A stretch of 64,000 nt of DNA from Streptomonospora nanhaiensis (GTDB taxonomy: Bacteria > Actinomycetota > Actinomycetes > Streptosporangiales > Streptosporangiaceae): the NCBI RefSeq assembly GCF_013410565.1, contig NZ_JACCFO010000001.1, positions 186,001-250,000 on the forward strand. Direction: 5' to 3'. Shown here in pieces: positions 1 to 8,597 of this stretch (its first letter is position 1; every line of letters starts with the position of its first letter). Under the pieces are notes generated by a model. The model had not been told where the DNA came from, did no database searches, and was given only the letters and a program-made list of their open reading frames with translations. Position numbers and translations under genes: made by a program.

Positions 1-710
1 TAGCGGCTGTGCGGGGCCAGGTAGGCCAGCGTGTTGTAGCCCCAGTAGTTGGTCAGGCCGCGCGCCACCAGCGCGTGCTCGGGCACGAAGTGGTGCACGG
101 GCATCAGCTCCACCGCCGTGACCCCCAGCGACGACAGGTAGTCGATCATCGCGGGATGGGCCAGGCCGGCGTAGGTGCCGCGCTGGTGCTCGGGGATGTC
201 GGGGTGGCGCATGGTCAGCCCGCGCACGTGCGTCTCGTAGATGACGGTCTCGTGGTAGGGGATCTGCGGCCGGGCGGAGTTGCCCCAGTCGAAGAACGGG
301 CTGACCACGACGCACTTGGGCACGTAGGGCGCGCTGTCGCTGTCGTTGCGCCGCGAGGGGTCGTCGAAGTGGTAGCTGAACAGCGACTCGTGCCAGGTGA
401 TGTCGCCGTCGATGGCCTTGGTGTAGGGGTCCACCAGCAGCTTGGCGGGGTTGCAGCGCCGGCCGTGCTCGGGCGCGTAGTCGCCGTGCACCCGGTAGCC
501 GTAGCGCTGGCCCGGCCCGATCCCGGGCAGGTACCCGTGCCAGACGTAGCCGTCGTTCTCGGTCAGCGTGACGCGGGTCTCGGTGTCCTGCTCGTCGAAC
601 AGGCACAGCTCCACCTTGTCGGCGGCCTCCGAGAACAGCGAGAAGTTCGTCCCGGACCCGTCGTAGGTGGCGCCGAGGGGATAGGCGGCGCCGGGCCAGA
701 CTTCCACCAT
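1..710 (-). CDS. glgX: Glycogen debranching enzyme GlgX (partial, N-terminal part)
   Basis: The 236 residues visible are the N-terminal part of a GH13 glycogen debranching enzyme, which removes alpha-1,6 branches from phosphorylase-trimmed glycogen in the cytoplasm. The start (MVEVWPGAAYPLGATYDGSG) and the CBM48-like segment with GTNFSLFSEAA and DGYVWHGYLPG, followed by VIYETHVRGLTMRHPDIP and the TAVELMPVHHF barrel entry, are typical of GlgX. The gene reads leftward and is cut by the window edge before the catalytic residues. The ATG at 710 fits the family start, although the ribosome site (gagat) is weak. No partner gene of glycogen metabolism is visible. Confidence 0.9.
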   Translation of the reverse strand, partial: MVEVWPGAAYPLGATYDGSGTNFSLFSEAADKVELCLFDEQDTETRVTLTENDGYVWHGYLPGIGPGQRYGYRVHGDYAPEHGRRCNPAKLLVDPYTKAIDGDITWHESLFSYHFDDPSRRNDSDSAPYVPKCVVVSPFFDWGNSARPQIPYHETVIYETHVRGLTMRHPDIPEHQRGTYAGLAHPAMIDYLSSLGVTAVELMPVHHFVPEHALVARGLTNYWGYNTLAYLAPHSR

Positions 711-879
711 GGCAAGCAATCTCGTTTCTCAGACATCCGATGACGAAGTGGTTCTTCCGTCGAGGCCGGGGGAGTATTCCTGAAGTTGCCGAAACTTGCC
801 GGTCTTTCGGGCAACCGTGGGCCGGTCCGCGCGGCCGGCGGGAGGGGCGCCCGGGCGGCGCCGGCCCCGCCGGCCGGCT

Positions 880-2517
880 TCAGGCCGCGCGCGGGCGGGC
901 GCGCTCGATGATGGCGGCGGTGTCGGTCCCGCGCGGCAGGGCGCCGAACACCCGGCCCGAGCCCCCGCCCAGGCGGGTGCCCACGAAGGCGTCGGCCACC
1001 GCCGCGGGCGCGTGGCGCAGCAGCAGCGCCGCCTGGAGCAGCAGCGCCATCTCCTCGACCAGGGCGCGGGCGCGGAACTCCGCGTCCTCGGGGTCGGCCA
1101 GGTCGTCCAGCAGCCGCTTGAGCGCGGCGTCGAAGCGGGCGTCGGCGCCCTCGGCCAGCCGCAGCTCGGCCGTGAACGCCTCGGCGCTCTCGGGCGTGCG
1201 GGCCAGCGCGCGCAGCACGTCCAGCGCCGCGACGTTGCCCGAGCCCTCCCAGATGGAGTTCAGCGGGGACTCGCGGAACAGCCGCGGCATGCCCGACTCC
1301 TCCACGTAGCCGTTGCCGCCCAGGCACTCCAGCGCCTCGGCGGCGTGCGCGGGCAGCCGCTTGGTCACCCAGAACTTGCCCACGGCCACCGCCACCCGGC
1401 GAAACGCCGCCTCGGCGGCGTCGCCGCGCACAGCCCGGTCGGCCGCCCCGGCCAGCCGCATCATCAGCGTGGTGGCGGCCTCCGACTCCAGCGCCAGGTC
1501 GGCCAGCACGTTGCGCATCAGGGGCTGCTCCACCAGCGGGCGGCCGAACGCGCGGCGGTGCTCGGCGTGGTGGACGGCCTGCACCAGGCCCGCGCGCATG
1601 CCCGCGGCCGAGCCGACCACGCAGTCCAGCCGGGTGCCGTTGACCATCTCGATGATGGTGCGCACGCCCCGCCCCGGCTCGCCGACCCGCCACGCCAGCG
1701 CGCCGTCGTACTCCACCTCGGCCGAGGCGTTGGAGCGGTTGCCCAGCTTGTCCTTGAGCCGCTGCAGGAGCATGGGGTTGCGGGTGCCGTCGGGCAGCAC
1801 GCGGGGCACCAGGAAGCAGGTCAGGCCCTCCGGCGCCTGGGCCAGGGCCAGGAACACGTCGCTCATCGGCGCCGAGGTGAACCACTTGTGCCCGGTCAGC
1901 AGGTAGGTGCCGGGCTCGCCGGCGGGCACCGCGCGGGTGGTGTTGGCCCGCACGTCGGAGCCGCCCTGCTTCTCGGTCATCGACATCCCCGCCAGGATGC
2001 CGCGCTTGTCCTGGGCCGGGCGCAGCCCGAAGTCGTAGGCCCGGGCGGTCAGCAGCGGCTCCAGCCGCGCCGCCAGCTCGGGGGAGTGGCGCAGGGCGGG
2101 CACGGCGGCGTAGGTCATGGACACCGGGCAGCCGTGGCCGCTCTCCACCTGCGACCAGACGTAGAACTTCGCGGCGCGGGCGACGTGGGCGCCGGGGCGG
2201 GCGTCGGCCCAGGGCGCGGCGTGCAGGCCGCGGCTCACGGCGGTGTCGACCAGCACGTGCCAGGCGGGGTGGAAGTCGACCTCGTCGACCCGGTGGCCGT
2301 AGCGGTCGTGGGTGCGCAGCACCGGGGTGTTGGTGTCGGCCTGCTCGCCCCAGGCGCGGGCGCGGGCGGTCCCGGCCAGGCGGCCCAGGTCGTGGACCTC
2401 CTCGGCCGCCCAGCCGGCCTCCTCGCGCTCCAGCCCCGCGGCGAGCGCGGCGTCGGCGGCGACGTCGTAGTCCTCCAGCGGCTCGGCCTGGTTGACGACC
2501 TCGTGGGTGGGCGGCAT
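880..2517 (-). CDS. AidB-like acyl-CoA dehydrogenase
   Basis: A flavoprotein of about 545 residues, the length of the AidB / isovaleryl-CoA dehydrogenase-like subfamily and longer than ordinary 380-residue acyl-CoA dehydrogenases. Recognisable segments are MSMTEKQGGSDVRANTT (FAD site), GHKWFTSAPMSDVFL, and ECLGGNGYVEESGMPRLFRESPLNSIWEGSGN near the C terminus, all characteristic of AidB. AidB is linked to the alkylation-damage response, but many actinomycete members have unknown substrates. I chose the ATG at 2517 because GGAAAGG lies 8 bases upstream; an ATG at 2538 is in frame but lacks a good site. A MerR gene lies immediately upstream on the same strand and may control it. Confidence 0.85.
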   Translation of the reverse strand: MPPTHEVVNQAEPLEDYDVAADAALAAGLEREEAGWAAEEVHDLGRLAGTARARAWGEQADTNTPVLRTHDRYGHRVDEVDFHPAWHVLVDTAVSRGLHAAPWADARPGAHVARAAKFYVWSQVESGHGCPVSMTYAAVPALRHSPELAARLEPLLTARAYDFGLRPAQDKRGILAGMSMTEKQGGSDVRANTTRAVPAGEPGTYLLTGHKWFTSAPMSDVFLALAQAPEGLTCFLVPRVLPDGTRNPMLLQRLKDKLGNRSNASAEVEYDGALAWRVGEPGRGVRTIIEMVNGTRLDCVVGSAAGMRAGLVQAVHHAEHRRAFGRPLVEQPLMRNVLADLALESEAATTLMMRLAGAADRAVRGDAAEAAFRRVAVAVGKFWVTKRLPAHAAEALECLGGNGYVEESGMPRLFRESPLNSIWEGSGNVAALDVLRALARTPESAEAFTAELRLAEGADARFDAALKRLLDDLADPEDAEFRARALVEEMALLLQAALLLRHAPAAVADAFVGTRLGGGSGRVFGALPRGTDTAAIIERARPRAA

Positions 2518-2668
2518 GGCGGCCTTTCCGTTCGACAACCCCCGAACGCGGTTCGGGCCGTACCGCGCCCAGACTAACGCCTCGTCCCGCGGCCCCCGGC
2601 GGGCGGACGAAGGGCGGCACGGCGGGTGCGGGCGCGCGTGCGCGGCCCGCGCGGTGCGCCCGAGCGCC

Positions 2669-3085
2669 TCAGCGCGCGGCCTCGGCCGGGGTTCCGGCGT
2701 CGGCGGGTGAGGCGTCCCGGACCGCCAGCACGCCCTCGTAGTAGGCGATCTTGTGCTCGATCGCCTCCTGGGTGCGGCGGAGTTCGACCATCTGCTCGGC
2801 GACGCGCTCGGCGTGCTCGCGCAGCACCTCCAGCCGGCCGGGGATGGTGGAGTCGCCGGCGCGGACCAGTTCGGCGAACCCGCGCAGGCGGGCGATCGGC
2901 ATGCCGGTGTCGCGCAGGCAGCGCACCAGGCCCAGCAGTTCGACGTCGGCGGCGCGGTAGCGGCGGTGGCCGCTGGTGGACCGCTCCACCTCGGTGAGCA
3001 GGCCCTCGCGCTCGTAGTAGCGCAGGGTGTCCAGGCTCAGTCCGAAGCGCTCGGCAACCTCGCCGGGGGTGTAGTACTCGCTCAT
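2669..3085 (-). CDS. MerR-family transcriptional regulator
   Basis: A 138-residue regulator. The N-terminal winged helix-turn-helix is clear (YYTPGEVAERFGLSLDTLRYYEREGLL, then SGHRRY), followed by a long helix (about residues 70-115) that would form the antiparallel coiled-coil dimer. The C-terminal tail has no cysteine, so metal sensing of the MerR/CueR kind is unlikely; an organic or redox ligand is more probable. The family binds spacers of promoters and activates by DNA distortion. It is transcribed toward the acyl-CoA dehydrogenase, with about 150 bases between them. The ATG at 3085 (MSEYYTPGEV) is the family-like start; an in-frame ATG lies four codons upstream. Confidence 0.88.
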   Translation of the reverse strand: MSEYYTPGEVAERFGLSLDTLRYYEREGLLTEVERSTSGHRRYRAADVELLGLVRCLRDTGMPIARLRGFAELVRAGDSTIPGRLEVLREHAERVAEQMVELRRTQEAIEHKIAYYEGVLAVRDASPADAGTPAEAAR

Positions 3086-3142
3086 GCCCCACATCATCGC
3101 CCCCCGGCGGCGGCCGCGCCAGCGCCGTGGGGCGGACGCGGG

Positions 3143-3943
3143 CTACCCGGCGGCGCCGGGCACGCCGGCCGCGCGCACCGCCCCGCCCGCGGGCACCCGG
3201 CCCAGCGCGGCGTCGTAGCGGCGCAGCACCACCTCGGCCAGCTCGGGGACGTCGCCCAGGGCCGGGGCCACCGCCGCCGCGCCCGCCGCGAACGCCTGGT
3301 CGGCCACGCGGTCGGAGAAGAACCCCGGGGCCAGCAGGTAGCCGGCCACCGCCACGCGGCGCGCCCCGGCCTCGCGCAGCCGCGCCACGGCGTGCCCCGG
3401 CGCGGGGGCGGCCGCCGAGGCGTAGGCGGGCACCACCGCGCGCCAGGGCGCGCGCCAGGCCAGGGCCTGGGCCATGCGCGCGATGACGGCGTTGGCGGCC
3501 GGGTCGCTGGAGCCGGCCGAGGCCAGCACCAGGGCGGTGTCAGGCCCGGCCGCGGCGCCGGCCTCGGCCAGGCGCCGCTCCAGCGCCGCCAGCAGCAGCG
3601 GGTGCGGCCCCAGGGTGGCCCCGTAGCGCACCCCCAGCCACGGGCACGACTCCCGCACCCGGTCCAGCACCGCGGGCAGGTCCACCTTGCTGTGGTAGGC
3701 GGCGGTCAGCAGCGCCGGCAGCACCACGGCCTCGCCGGCGCCCTCGGCGGCCAGGGCGCGCAGCGCGTCCTCGGCGCCGGGCTCCGTGTGGTCCAGGTAG
3801 GCCACGCGCACGTCCAGGCCGGGCCGCAGCCGCCGCACCCGGGCGAACACCGCCTCGACCGCCTCGGCCGAGCGGGGGTCGGCGCTGCCGTGCGCCACCG
3901 CCACCAGCGGGACGTCGCGGGGCGCGTCCTGGCGTGTGTCCAC
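3143..3943 (-). CDS. Sirohydrochlorin ferrochelatase (CbiX/SirB family)
   Basis: A 266-residue two-lobed chelatase. Each half carries the CbiX fold: LVAVAHGSADPRSAEAVEAV at the N terminus with the metal-binding His, PALLTAAYHSKVDLPAVL around residue 85, and the second lobe with ALVLASAGSSDPAAN. It inserts iron into sirohydrochlorin to make siroheme, the cofactor of the sulfite reductase encoded upstream in the same operon. In the second lobe the usual HGS is ASAGSS, so only the first lobe keeps the canonical His. The GTG start at 3943 has a strong AAGGAGGA site. The Ala/Gly-rich tail after residue 250 is probably unstructured. Confidence 0.85.
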   Translation of the reverse strand: MDTRQDAPRDVPLVAVAHGSADPRSAEAVEAVFARVRRLRPGLDVRVAYLDHTEPGAEDALRALAAEGAGEAVVLPALLTAAYHSKVDLPAVLDRVRESCPWLGVRYGATLGPHPLLLAALERRLAEAGAAAGPDTALVLASAGSSDPAANAVIARMAQALAWRAPWRAVVPAYASAAAPAPGHAVARLREAGARRVAVAGYLLAPGFFSDRVADQAFAAGAAAVAPALGDVPELAEVVLRRYDAALGRVPAGGAVRAAGVPGAAG

Positions 3944-4015
3944 CGGTCCTCCTTCACCGGGCCGGACGGACGCGTGTGCGCCGCCGGCCCGCTCGCCCGC
4001 CGCGGGTTTCCCGTC

Positions 4016-4711
4016 TCACAGGTGGATCCCGCACTCGGTCTTGCTCAGCCCCGCCCAGCGGCCCGCGCGGGGGTCCTCGCCGGGCGCCACCCGCCGCGTG
4101 CAGGGGGCGCAGCCGATCGAGAGGTAGTCGTCGTAGCGCAGCGGGTTGACCAGCACGCCGTGCTCGGCCATGTAGGCGTCCACGTCGTCCTGGGTCCACC
4201 GCGCGATGGGGTTGACCTTGACCATCCGCTTGCGGCGGTCCCACTGCACGACGCCGATGTCGCGCCGGGTCGCCGCCTCGTCGCGGCGCAGGCCGGTCAG
4301 CCAGGCGTCGTAGGGCTCCAGCGCCCGCTGCAGCGGCTCCACCTTGCGCAGGTGGCAGCAGATGTTGGGGTTGCGCCCGTGCAGCCGGGGGCCGAGGTCG
4401 CGGTCCTGCTCGGCGACCGTGCGCAGCGGGGTCACGTTGATCAGGTTGATGGGGTAGATCTGGGCCACCGCGTCGCGGGTGCCGATGGTCTCGGCGAAGT
4501 GGTAGCCGGTGTCCAGGAAGATCACGTCGATCCCGGGCACGACCTTGGACGCCAGGTCGACCATGAGCGCGTCGGCCATGGACGAGGTCATGCACAGCCC
4601 GTCGCCGAAGGTGTCGGCGGCCCACTGGATGATCTCCTGGGCGCTCGCGTCCTCCAGGTCGGCCGCGGCGCGCTCCGCGAGCCTCTGGCCGTCCTCCAAT
4701 GTGACGTTCAT
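4016..4711 (-). CDS. cysH: Phosphoadenylyl/adenylyl-sulfate reductase
   Basis: A 231-residue thioredoxin-dependent reductase that converts activated sulfate to sulfite. The double cysteine ICCHLRK (Cys118-Cys119) and CAPC (Cys201, Cys204) are the four ligands of the [4Fe-4S] cluster. Their presence indicates the APS-type (bacterial assimilatory) enzyme rather than the cluster-free PAPS reductase. The C-terminal ECGIHL (Cys227) is the catalytic cysteine motif. The start overlaps the stop of the upstream zinc-ribbon gene (ATGA, 4708-4711), implying translational coupling. Unlike common Streptomyces arrangements, no cysC, cysD or cysN follows. Confidence 0.93.
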   Translation of the reverse strand: MNVTLEDGQRLAERAAADLEDASAQEIIQWAADTFGDGLCMTSSMADALMVDLASKVVPGIDVIFLDTGYHFAETIGTRDAVAQIYPINLINVTPLRTVAEQDRDLGPRLHGRNPNICCHLRKVEPLQRALEPYDAWLTGLRRDEAATRRDIGVVQWDRRKRMVKVNPIARWTQDDVDAYMAEHGVLVNPLRYDDYLSIGCAPCTRRVAPGEDPRAGRWAGLSKTECGIHL

Positions 4712-4914
4712 GCGTTCCCATCCGTTGGTGCCGGGCCCTGCTCCGGGCCGCCGAAGGCGGCGGATCTCAGGCCGATGAACTTCACTCGGAACACCCGCGC
4801 GCAGGACAGGCAGGCCCAGGCGTATCCCGCGCCCTTCTCGCCGTCGCCCTCGTGCGGCATCAGGTCCTCGTCGCCGCAGTAGGGGCAGTAGAACGGGGCG
4901 GCGCGCTCACTCAT
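4708..4914 (-). CDS. Small zinc-ribbon protein of the sulfur-assimilation operon
   Basis: A 68-residue protein with two cysteine pairs, YCPYCGDEDL (residues 9-18) and CLSC (about residues 35-38), that should fold as a zinc ribbon. A small protein of this kind recurs between sulfite reductase and cysH in actinomycete sulfur operons; its biochemical role is not established to my knowledge. It could be a regulator or an electron-transfer or assembly aid. It sits between sulfite reductase and cysH and overlaps the latter by four bases. The ATG at 4914 has GAGG five bases upstream. Confidence 0.8.
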   Translation of the reverse strand: MSERAAPFYCPYCGDEDLMPHEGDGEKGAGYAWACLSCARVFRVKFIGLRSAAFGGPEQGPAPTDGNA

Positions 4915-5031
4915 CGCGGCCTCACTGCTCCTCTCCGGCTCTCGGTGCCGGTGTCGTCGTGTCGTCCGGGCGCCGCGCGCCCGACGGCCGACCGGGGGCC
5001 GCGCGCGGGCCCGGCCCCCGGTGCGCGCCGC

Positions 5032-6708
5032 TCACTTCAGCTCGCCGTCCTCGGCCCGCGCGGCCCACGCGGCGAAGGACTCGCCCTCGGCGCGCTGGTC
5101 CAGGAACCGGCGCAGCACCCGCTCGACGTAGTCGGGCAGCTCCTCGGCGGTGGTCTTGAGGCCGCGCACCTTGCGGCCGAAGCTCGCGTTGAGCCCCATG
5201 CCGCCGCCCAGGTGCACCTGGAACCCCTCGACCTGCCGGCCCTGGGAGTCGGTGACCAACTGGCCCTTGAGGCCGATGTCGGCGACCTGGATGCGGGCGC
5301 AGGAGTTGGGGCAGCCGTTGAGGTTGATGGTGACCGGCTCGGGGAAGTCGGGCAGCCGCCGCTCCAGTTCGTCGATCAGGTCGGCGCCGCGCGCCTTGGT
5401 CTCGACGATCGCCAGCTTGCAGTACTCGATCCCGGTGCAGGCCATGGTCTGGCGGCGGAAGACGCTGGGGCGCACCCGCAGGTCCTCGGCCTCCAGGGCG
5501 GCCACGGCGGAGTCGACCCGGTCGTCCTCGACGTCCAGCAGCACCAGCTTCTGGTCGGCGGTGGTGCGGATGCGGTCGGACCCGTGCTCCTCGGCGATGT
5601 CGGCGATGCGCGCCAGCACGGTGCCCGAGACCCGCCCCACGCGCGGGGCGAACCCGATGTAGTTGCGGCCGTCGCGCTGGCGGTGCACGCCGACATGGTC
5701 GCGCTGGAGGCCGGGGCGCAGTTCCACCTCGGGGCCGTCGGGCAGCGCGTAGCCCAGGTACTCCTTCTCCAGCACCTCGCGGAACCTGGCCGCGCCCCAG
5801 TCCTTGATCAGGAACTTGATGCGGGCGCGGTGGCGCAGCCGGCGGTAGCCGTAGTCGCGGAAGACGGCGGTGACCCCGGCCCAGACCTCGGTGACCTGGT
5901 CGGGGCGCACGAAAGTGCCCAGCCGCTGGGCGAACATGGGGTTGGTCGACAGCCCGCCGCCCACGAACAGGTCGAAGCCGGGCGTGCCGTCGGGGCCGAT
6001 CACCCCGGCGAAGGCGACGTCGTTGATCTCGTGGTTGGTGCAGTAGGCCGAGCACCCCGACACCGAGGTCTTGAACTTGCGGGGGAGGTTGGAGAACAGC
6101 GGGCTGCCGATGTAGGTGTCGTAGATCTCGCGGATCTGGGGGGTGGCGTCGACGATCTCGTTCTCGTCGATGCCGGCCAGGGGACAGCCCAGGATCACGC
6201 GGGGGGTGTCGCCGCAGGCCTCCATGGTCGACAGGCCCACGGCCTCCAGCCGCTCCCAGATGGCGGGCACGTCCTCGACCCGGATCCAGTGCAGCTGGAC
6301 GTTCTGCCGGTCGGTGACGTCGGCGGTGTCGCGCGCGTAGGTGCTGGAGATCTCGGCGATGGTGCGCAGCTGGGCCACGGACAGCTGGCCGCCGTCGATG
6401 CGCACCCGCAGCATGAAGTAGCGGTCGTCCAGCTCCTCGGGCTCCAGCACGGCGGTCTTGCCGCCGTCGATGCCGGGGGCGCGCTGGGTGTAGAGCCCCA
6501 GCCAGCGGAACCGGCCCCGCAGGTCGGCGGGGTCGATGGAGTCGAACCCGGCCTTGGAGTAGATGTCGATGATGCGGCGCTGGACGTTCAGGCCGTCGTC
6601 GTTCTTCTTGTTCTCTTCGTTCTTGTTGAGGGGTTCGCGGTAGCCGAGGGCCCATTGGCCTTCACCTCGGCGCGGCCGGGAGCCGGTCGTTGCGGACGTG
6701 GGAGGCAT
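5032..6708 (-). CDS. sir: Ferredoxin-dependent sulfite reductase (nitrite/sulfite reductase family)
   Basis: A 558-residue siroheme and [4Fe-4S] enzyme that reduces sulfite to sulfide with six electrons from ferredoxin. The cluster/siroheme ligands are visible as CTGIEYC (Cys424, Cys430) and NGCPNSC (Cys466, Cys470). The N-terminal half carries the paired ferredoxin-like repeat with RYFMLRVRIDGG, and SGCSAYCTNHEIND resembles the region of the mycobacterial NirA enzyme. Neighbouring cysH and a siroheme chelatase make sulfite rather than nitrite the likely substrate. I chose the ATG at 6708 because GGAGGATCCCGTA precedes it directly; an upstream in-frame start at 6762 has no such site. Confidence 0.93.
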   Translation of the reverse strand: MPPTSATTGSRPRRGEGQWALGYREPLNKNEENKKNDDGLNVQRRIIDIYSKAGFDSIDPADLRGRFRWLGLYTQRAPGIDGGKTAVLEPEELDDRYFMLRVRIDGGQLSVAQLRTIAEISSTYARDTADVTDRQNVQLHWIRVEDVPAIWERLEAVGLSTMEACGDTPRVILGCPLAGIDENEIVDATPQIREIYDTYIGSPLFSNLPRKFKTSVSGCSAYCTNHEINDVAFAGVIGPDGTPGFDLFVGGGLSTNPMFAQRLGTFVRPDQVTEVWAGVTAVFRDYGYRRLRHRARIKFLIKDWGAARFREVLEKEYLGYALPDGPEVELRPGLQRDHVGVHRQRDGRNYIGFAPRVGRVSGTVLARIADIAEEHGSDRIRTTADQKLVLLDVEDDRVDSAVAALEAEDLRVRPSVFRRQTMACTGIEYCKLAIVETKARGADLIDELERRLPDFPEPVTINLNGCPNSCARIQVADIGLKGQLVTDSQGRQVEGFQVHLGGGMGLNASFGRKVRGLKTTAEELPDYVERVLRRFLDQRAEGESFAAWAARAEDGELK

Positions 6709-6884
6709 TACGGGATCCTCCGAAGCGGATCGCGGGACGGCGCGGGCCGGCGCGAGCGCCACGGCTTACGACCTCGCGGCCCGGCACATCGGCGTGCGCG
6801 CGCATCGGCAAGGTTCGGCGTGGGAGGACGTCGGCGCCGCTCGCGCCCCAGAGTGCGGGCGAATGAGAATACGAAGCGGCCAGA
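6709..6884 (-). promoter_or_regulatory. Possible attenuator region between leader peptide and sulfite reductase
   Basis: This 176-base transcribed spacer contains a small local hairpin (GGCGC-gagcg-GCGCC, plus-strand positions 6833-6847). One arm of it is also perfectly complementary over 9 bases (6839-6847) to a stretch nearer the gene (6749-6757). The two pairings exclude each other, as expected of an attenuator. In DNA this GC-rich a 9-base match can arise by chance, so this is only suggestive. Confidence 0.3.
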
Positions 6885-6974
6885 TCAACCGACGTGACGA
6901 CAGATGGCACTGCGGACCCGCAGGAAGTCCACGTGCCGGCGCACGCAGAGCATCGGGTCCAGAGCAGCGATCAT
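6885..6974 (-). CDS. Leader peptide upstream of the sulfite reductase operon
   Basis: A 29-codon reading frame whose C-terminal part reads LCVRRHVDFLRVRSAICRHVG. This matches the conserved pattern (RRHVD..RV.SAICR) of the putative leader peptides that precede sulfur-assimilation operons in Streptomyces and relatives. It contains two cysteine codons. The ATG at 6974 follows an AAAGG; an internal ATG at 6953 is an alternative. It ends 176 bases before the sulfite reductase start. The likely role is cysteine-responsive attenuation, inferred from position and from published cysteine attenuation in mycobacteria. It is too short for ordinary gene calling. Confidence 0.8.
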   Translation of the reverse strand: MIAALDPMLCVRRHVDFLRVRSAICRHVG

Positions 6975-7188
6975 GCCTTTGACAATGCCACGCGCCGACC
7001 GGTGTTGTCCAGATCGCGGGCGCGGCCGGAACCGGTGAATCCCATCACCTTGAAACCTTCTTATCCTACCCGGTCGGTCGGGAAACGCATTACATTTCAC
7101 CATCGAATCGGCCGTGTTTCCCGCGGTCCGGAGCCCCGCCGACCACATACCCCCTTTTCGCGGGCCTAGGTTGGGGGATGTGTGGGGC

Positions 7189-8523
7189 ATGCTGAAGCGC
7201 GCGGCGCGCGGCGCGGCCGCGTGGGCGGACGACTGGTGCGAGGAGCACCCGCGGGCCGCCCGGCTCGCCGTGCTCGTGGGCCGCACCGCCCGCACCACGG
7301 CGCGCACCCGCATCGTGGGCCTGGCCGCGGAGTCGGCGTTCTTCTCCCTGCTGTCGCTGCCCGCCCTGCTGCTGGGCCTGGTGGGCACGCTGGGCCACCT
7401 GCGCCCGGTCCTGGGCACCGGCACCGTCCTGGAGATCCGGGTGTGGCTGCTGGACCTCGCCGCAACGGCGCTCACCGCCCAGACCGTCGACTCCATCGTC
7501 GCCCCGCTGGTGGACGAGTTCCTGGCCGGCGCCGAGACCGGGCTGCTGTCGGTGACCTTCCTGGTCTCGCTGTGGTCGGGCTCGCGCGCCATGAACGTCT
7601 TCATCGACGCCATCACCATCGCCTACGGCCTGGACGAGTTGCGGGGCTACGTGCGCCAGCGGGTCCTGGCGTTCGTCGCCTACCTCGGCGGCCTGCTGTT
7701 CGTGCTGGCCGTGCTGCCCGTCCTGGTCGCCGGGCCCGACCTCGTCCACCGGCTGCTGCCCGCCACCGTGGGCTACCTCAACCTCGCCTACTGGCCCACC
7801 GTGGGCGGGCTGTCCACGCTGGCCGTCGCCCTGCTCTACGTGCTGAGCACGCCGGTGCGCACCCCGCTGTGGCGCTACCTGCCCGGCGCGCTGGTGGCGA
7901 TGGCGGTCCTGCTGGCGGGGTCGGTCCTGCTGCGGCTCTACCTCGACGCCTCCTTCGGCCAGGTCACCATCTACGGCTCGCTGTCGGCGCCCATCGCGAT
8001 CCTGGCCTGGCTGTGGCTGATGGCGCTGGCGGTGCTCATCGGCTCGGCCCTCAACGCCGAGATCGACGCCATGTGGCCCACCCCGCGCACCGCCGCCGCC
8101 CGCGCCCAGATCGCCGCCCGCCGCCACGCCCGCGCCAAGGCCCTGGTGGACCGGCGCGAGGCCGCGCTGCGCAGCGCCGGGCCGCTGCCCGAGCACGACG
8201 ACGACCAGGAGATCACCGCGCGGATGCGGCGGCTGCTGGGCTGGGGCTCCGACCGCTACATCGACACCCCCGAGCCCGCCGGGCCCGGCACCCCGGCCGA
8301 GCCCGCCGCGCCCGGCACGGGCGCCGAGGACGCACCCGCCCGCGAGGACGCCGCCCCGCGCGCGGACGGTCCCGAGGGCCCCGCCGAGGCGGGGCAGGAC
8401 CGGCCGCGCCGCCGCGTGCCCGAGCAGCCCGGCACCCTCCCCGCGCCCGCCGGGGAGACCGGCGCCGCCGGGGAGACCCCGCCCCCGCCGGCCGAGCGCC
8501 ACGGGCCTCCGGCATCCTCTTAG
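7189..8523 (+). CDS. YihY/BrkB-family inner-membrane protein
   Basis: A polytopic membrane protein of about 444 residues from the YihY (formerly BrkB / ribonuclease BN-like) family, whose transport role is unproven. The family segment RIVGLAAESAFFSLLSLPALLL opens the domain. It is followed by about six hydrophobic segments, including SVTFLVSLWSGSRAMNVFIDAI and SAPIAILAWLWLMALAVLIGSALNAEID, which are diagnostic. The last 120 residues are a charged, Pro/Ala-rich cytoplasmic tail typical of actinomycete members. The start is uncertain: ATG 7189 has GGGGGA about ten bases upstream, and GTG 7180 and ATG 7114 are in frame. It is divergent from the sulfur operon. Confidence 0.85.
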   Translation: MLKRAARGAAAWADDWCEEHPRAARLAVLVGRTARTTARTRIVGLAAESAFFSLLSLPALLLGLVGTLGHLRPVLGTGTVLEIRVWLLDLAATALTAQTVDSIVAPLVDEFLAGAETGLLSVTFLVSLWSGSRAMNVFIDAITIAYGLDELRGYVRQRVLAFVAYLGGLLFVLAVLPVLVAGPDLVHRLLPATVGYLNLAYWPTVGGLSTLAVALLYVLSTPVRTPLWRYLPGALVAMAVLLAGSVLLRLYLDASFGQVTIYGSLSAPIAILAWLWLMALAVLIGSALNAEIDAMWPTPRTAAARAQIAARRHARAKALVDRREAALRSAGPLPEHDDDQEITARMRRLLGWGSDRYIDTPEPAGPGTPAEPAAPGTGAEDAPAREDAAPRADGPEGPAEAGQDRPRRRVPEQPGTLPAPAGETGAAGETPPPPAERHGPPASS

Positions 8524-8597
8524 GGGCGGTGCACCGCGCGCCGTCCGCCCGCACCCGCCCCCTCCCCGCTCCCCGATCCCCACCGGCCCAGGTGACC

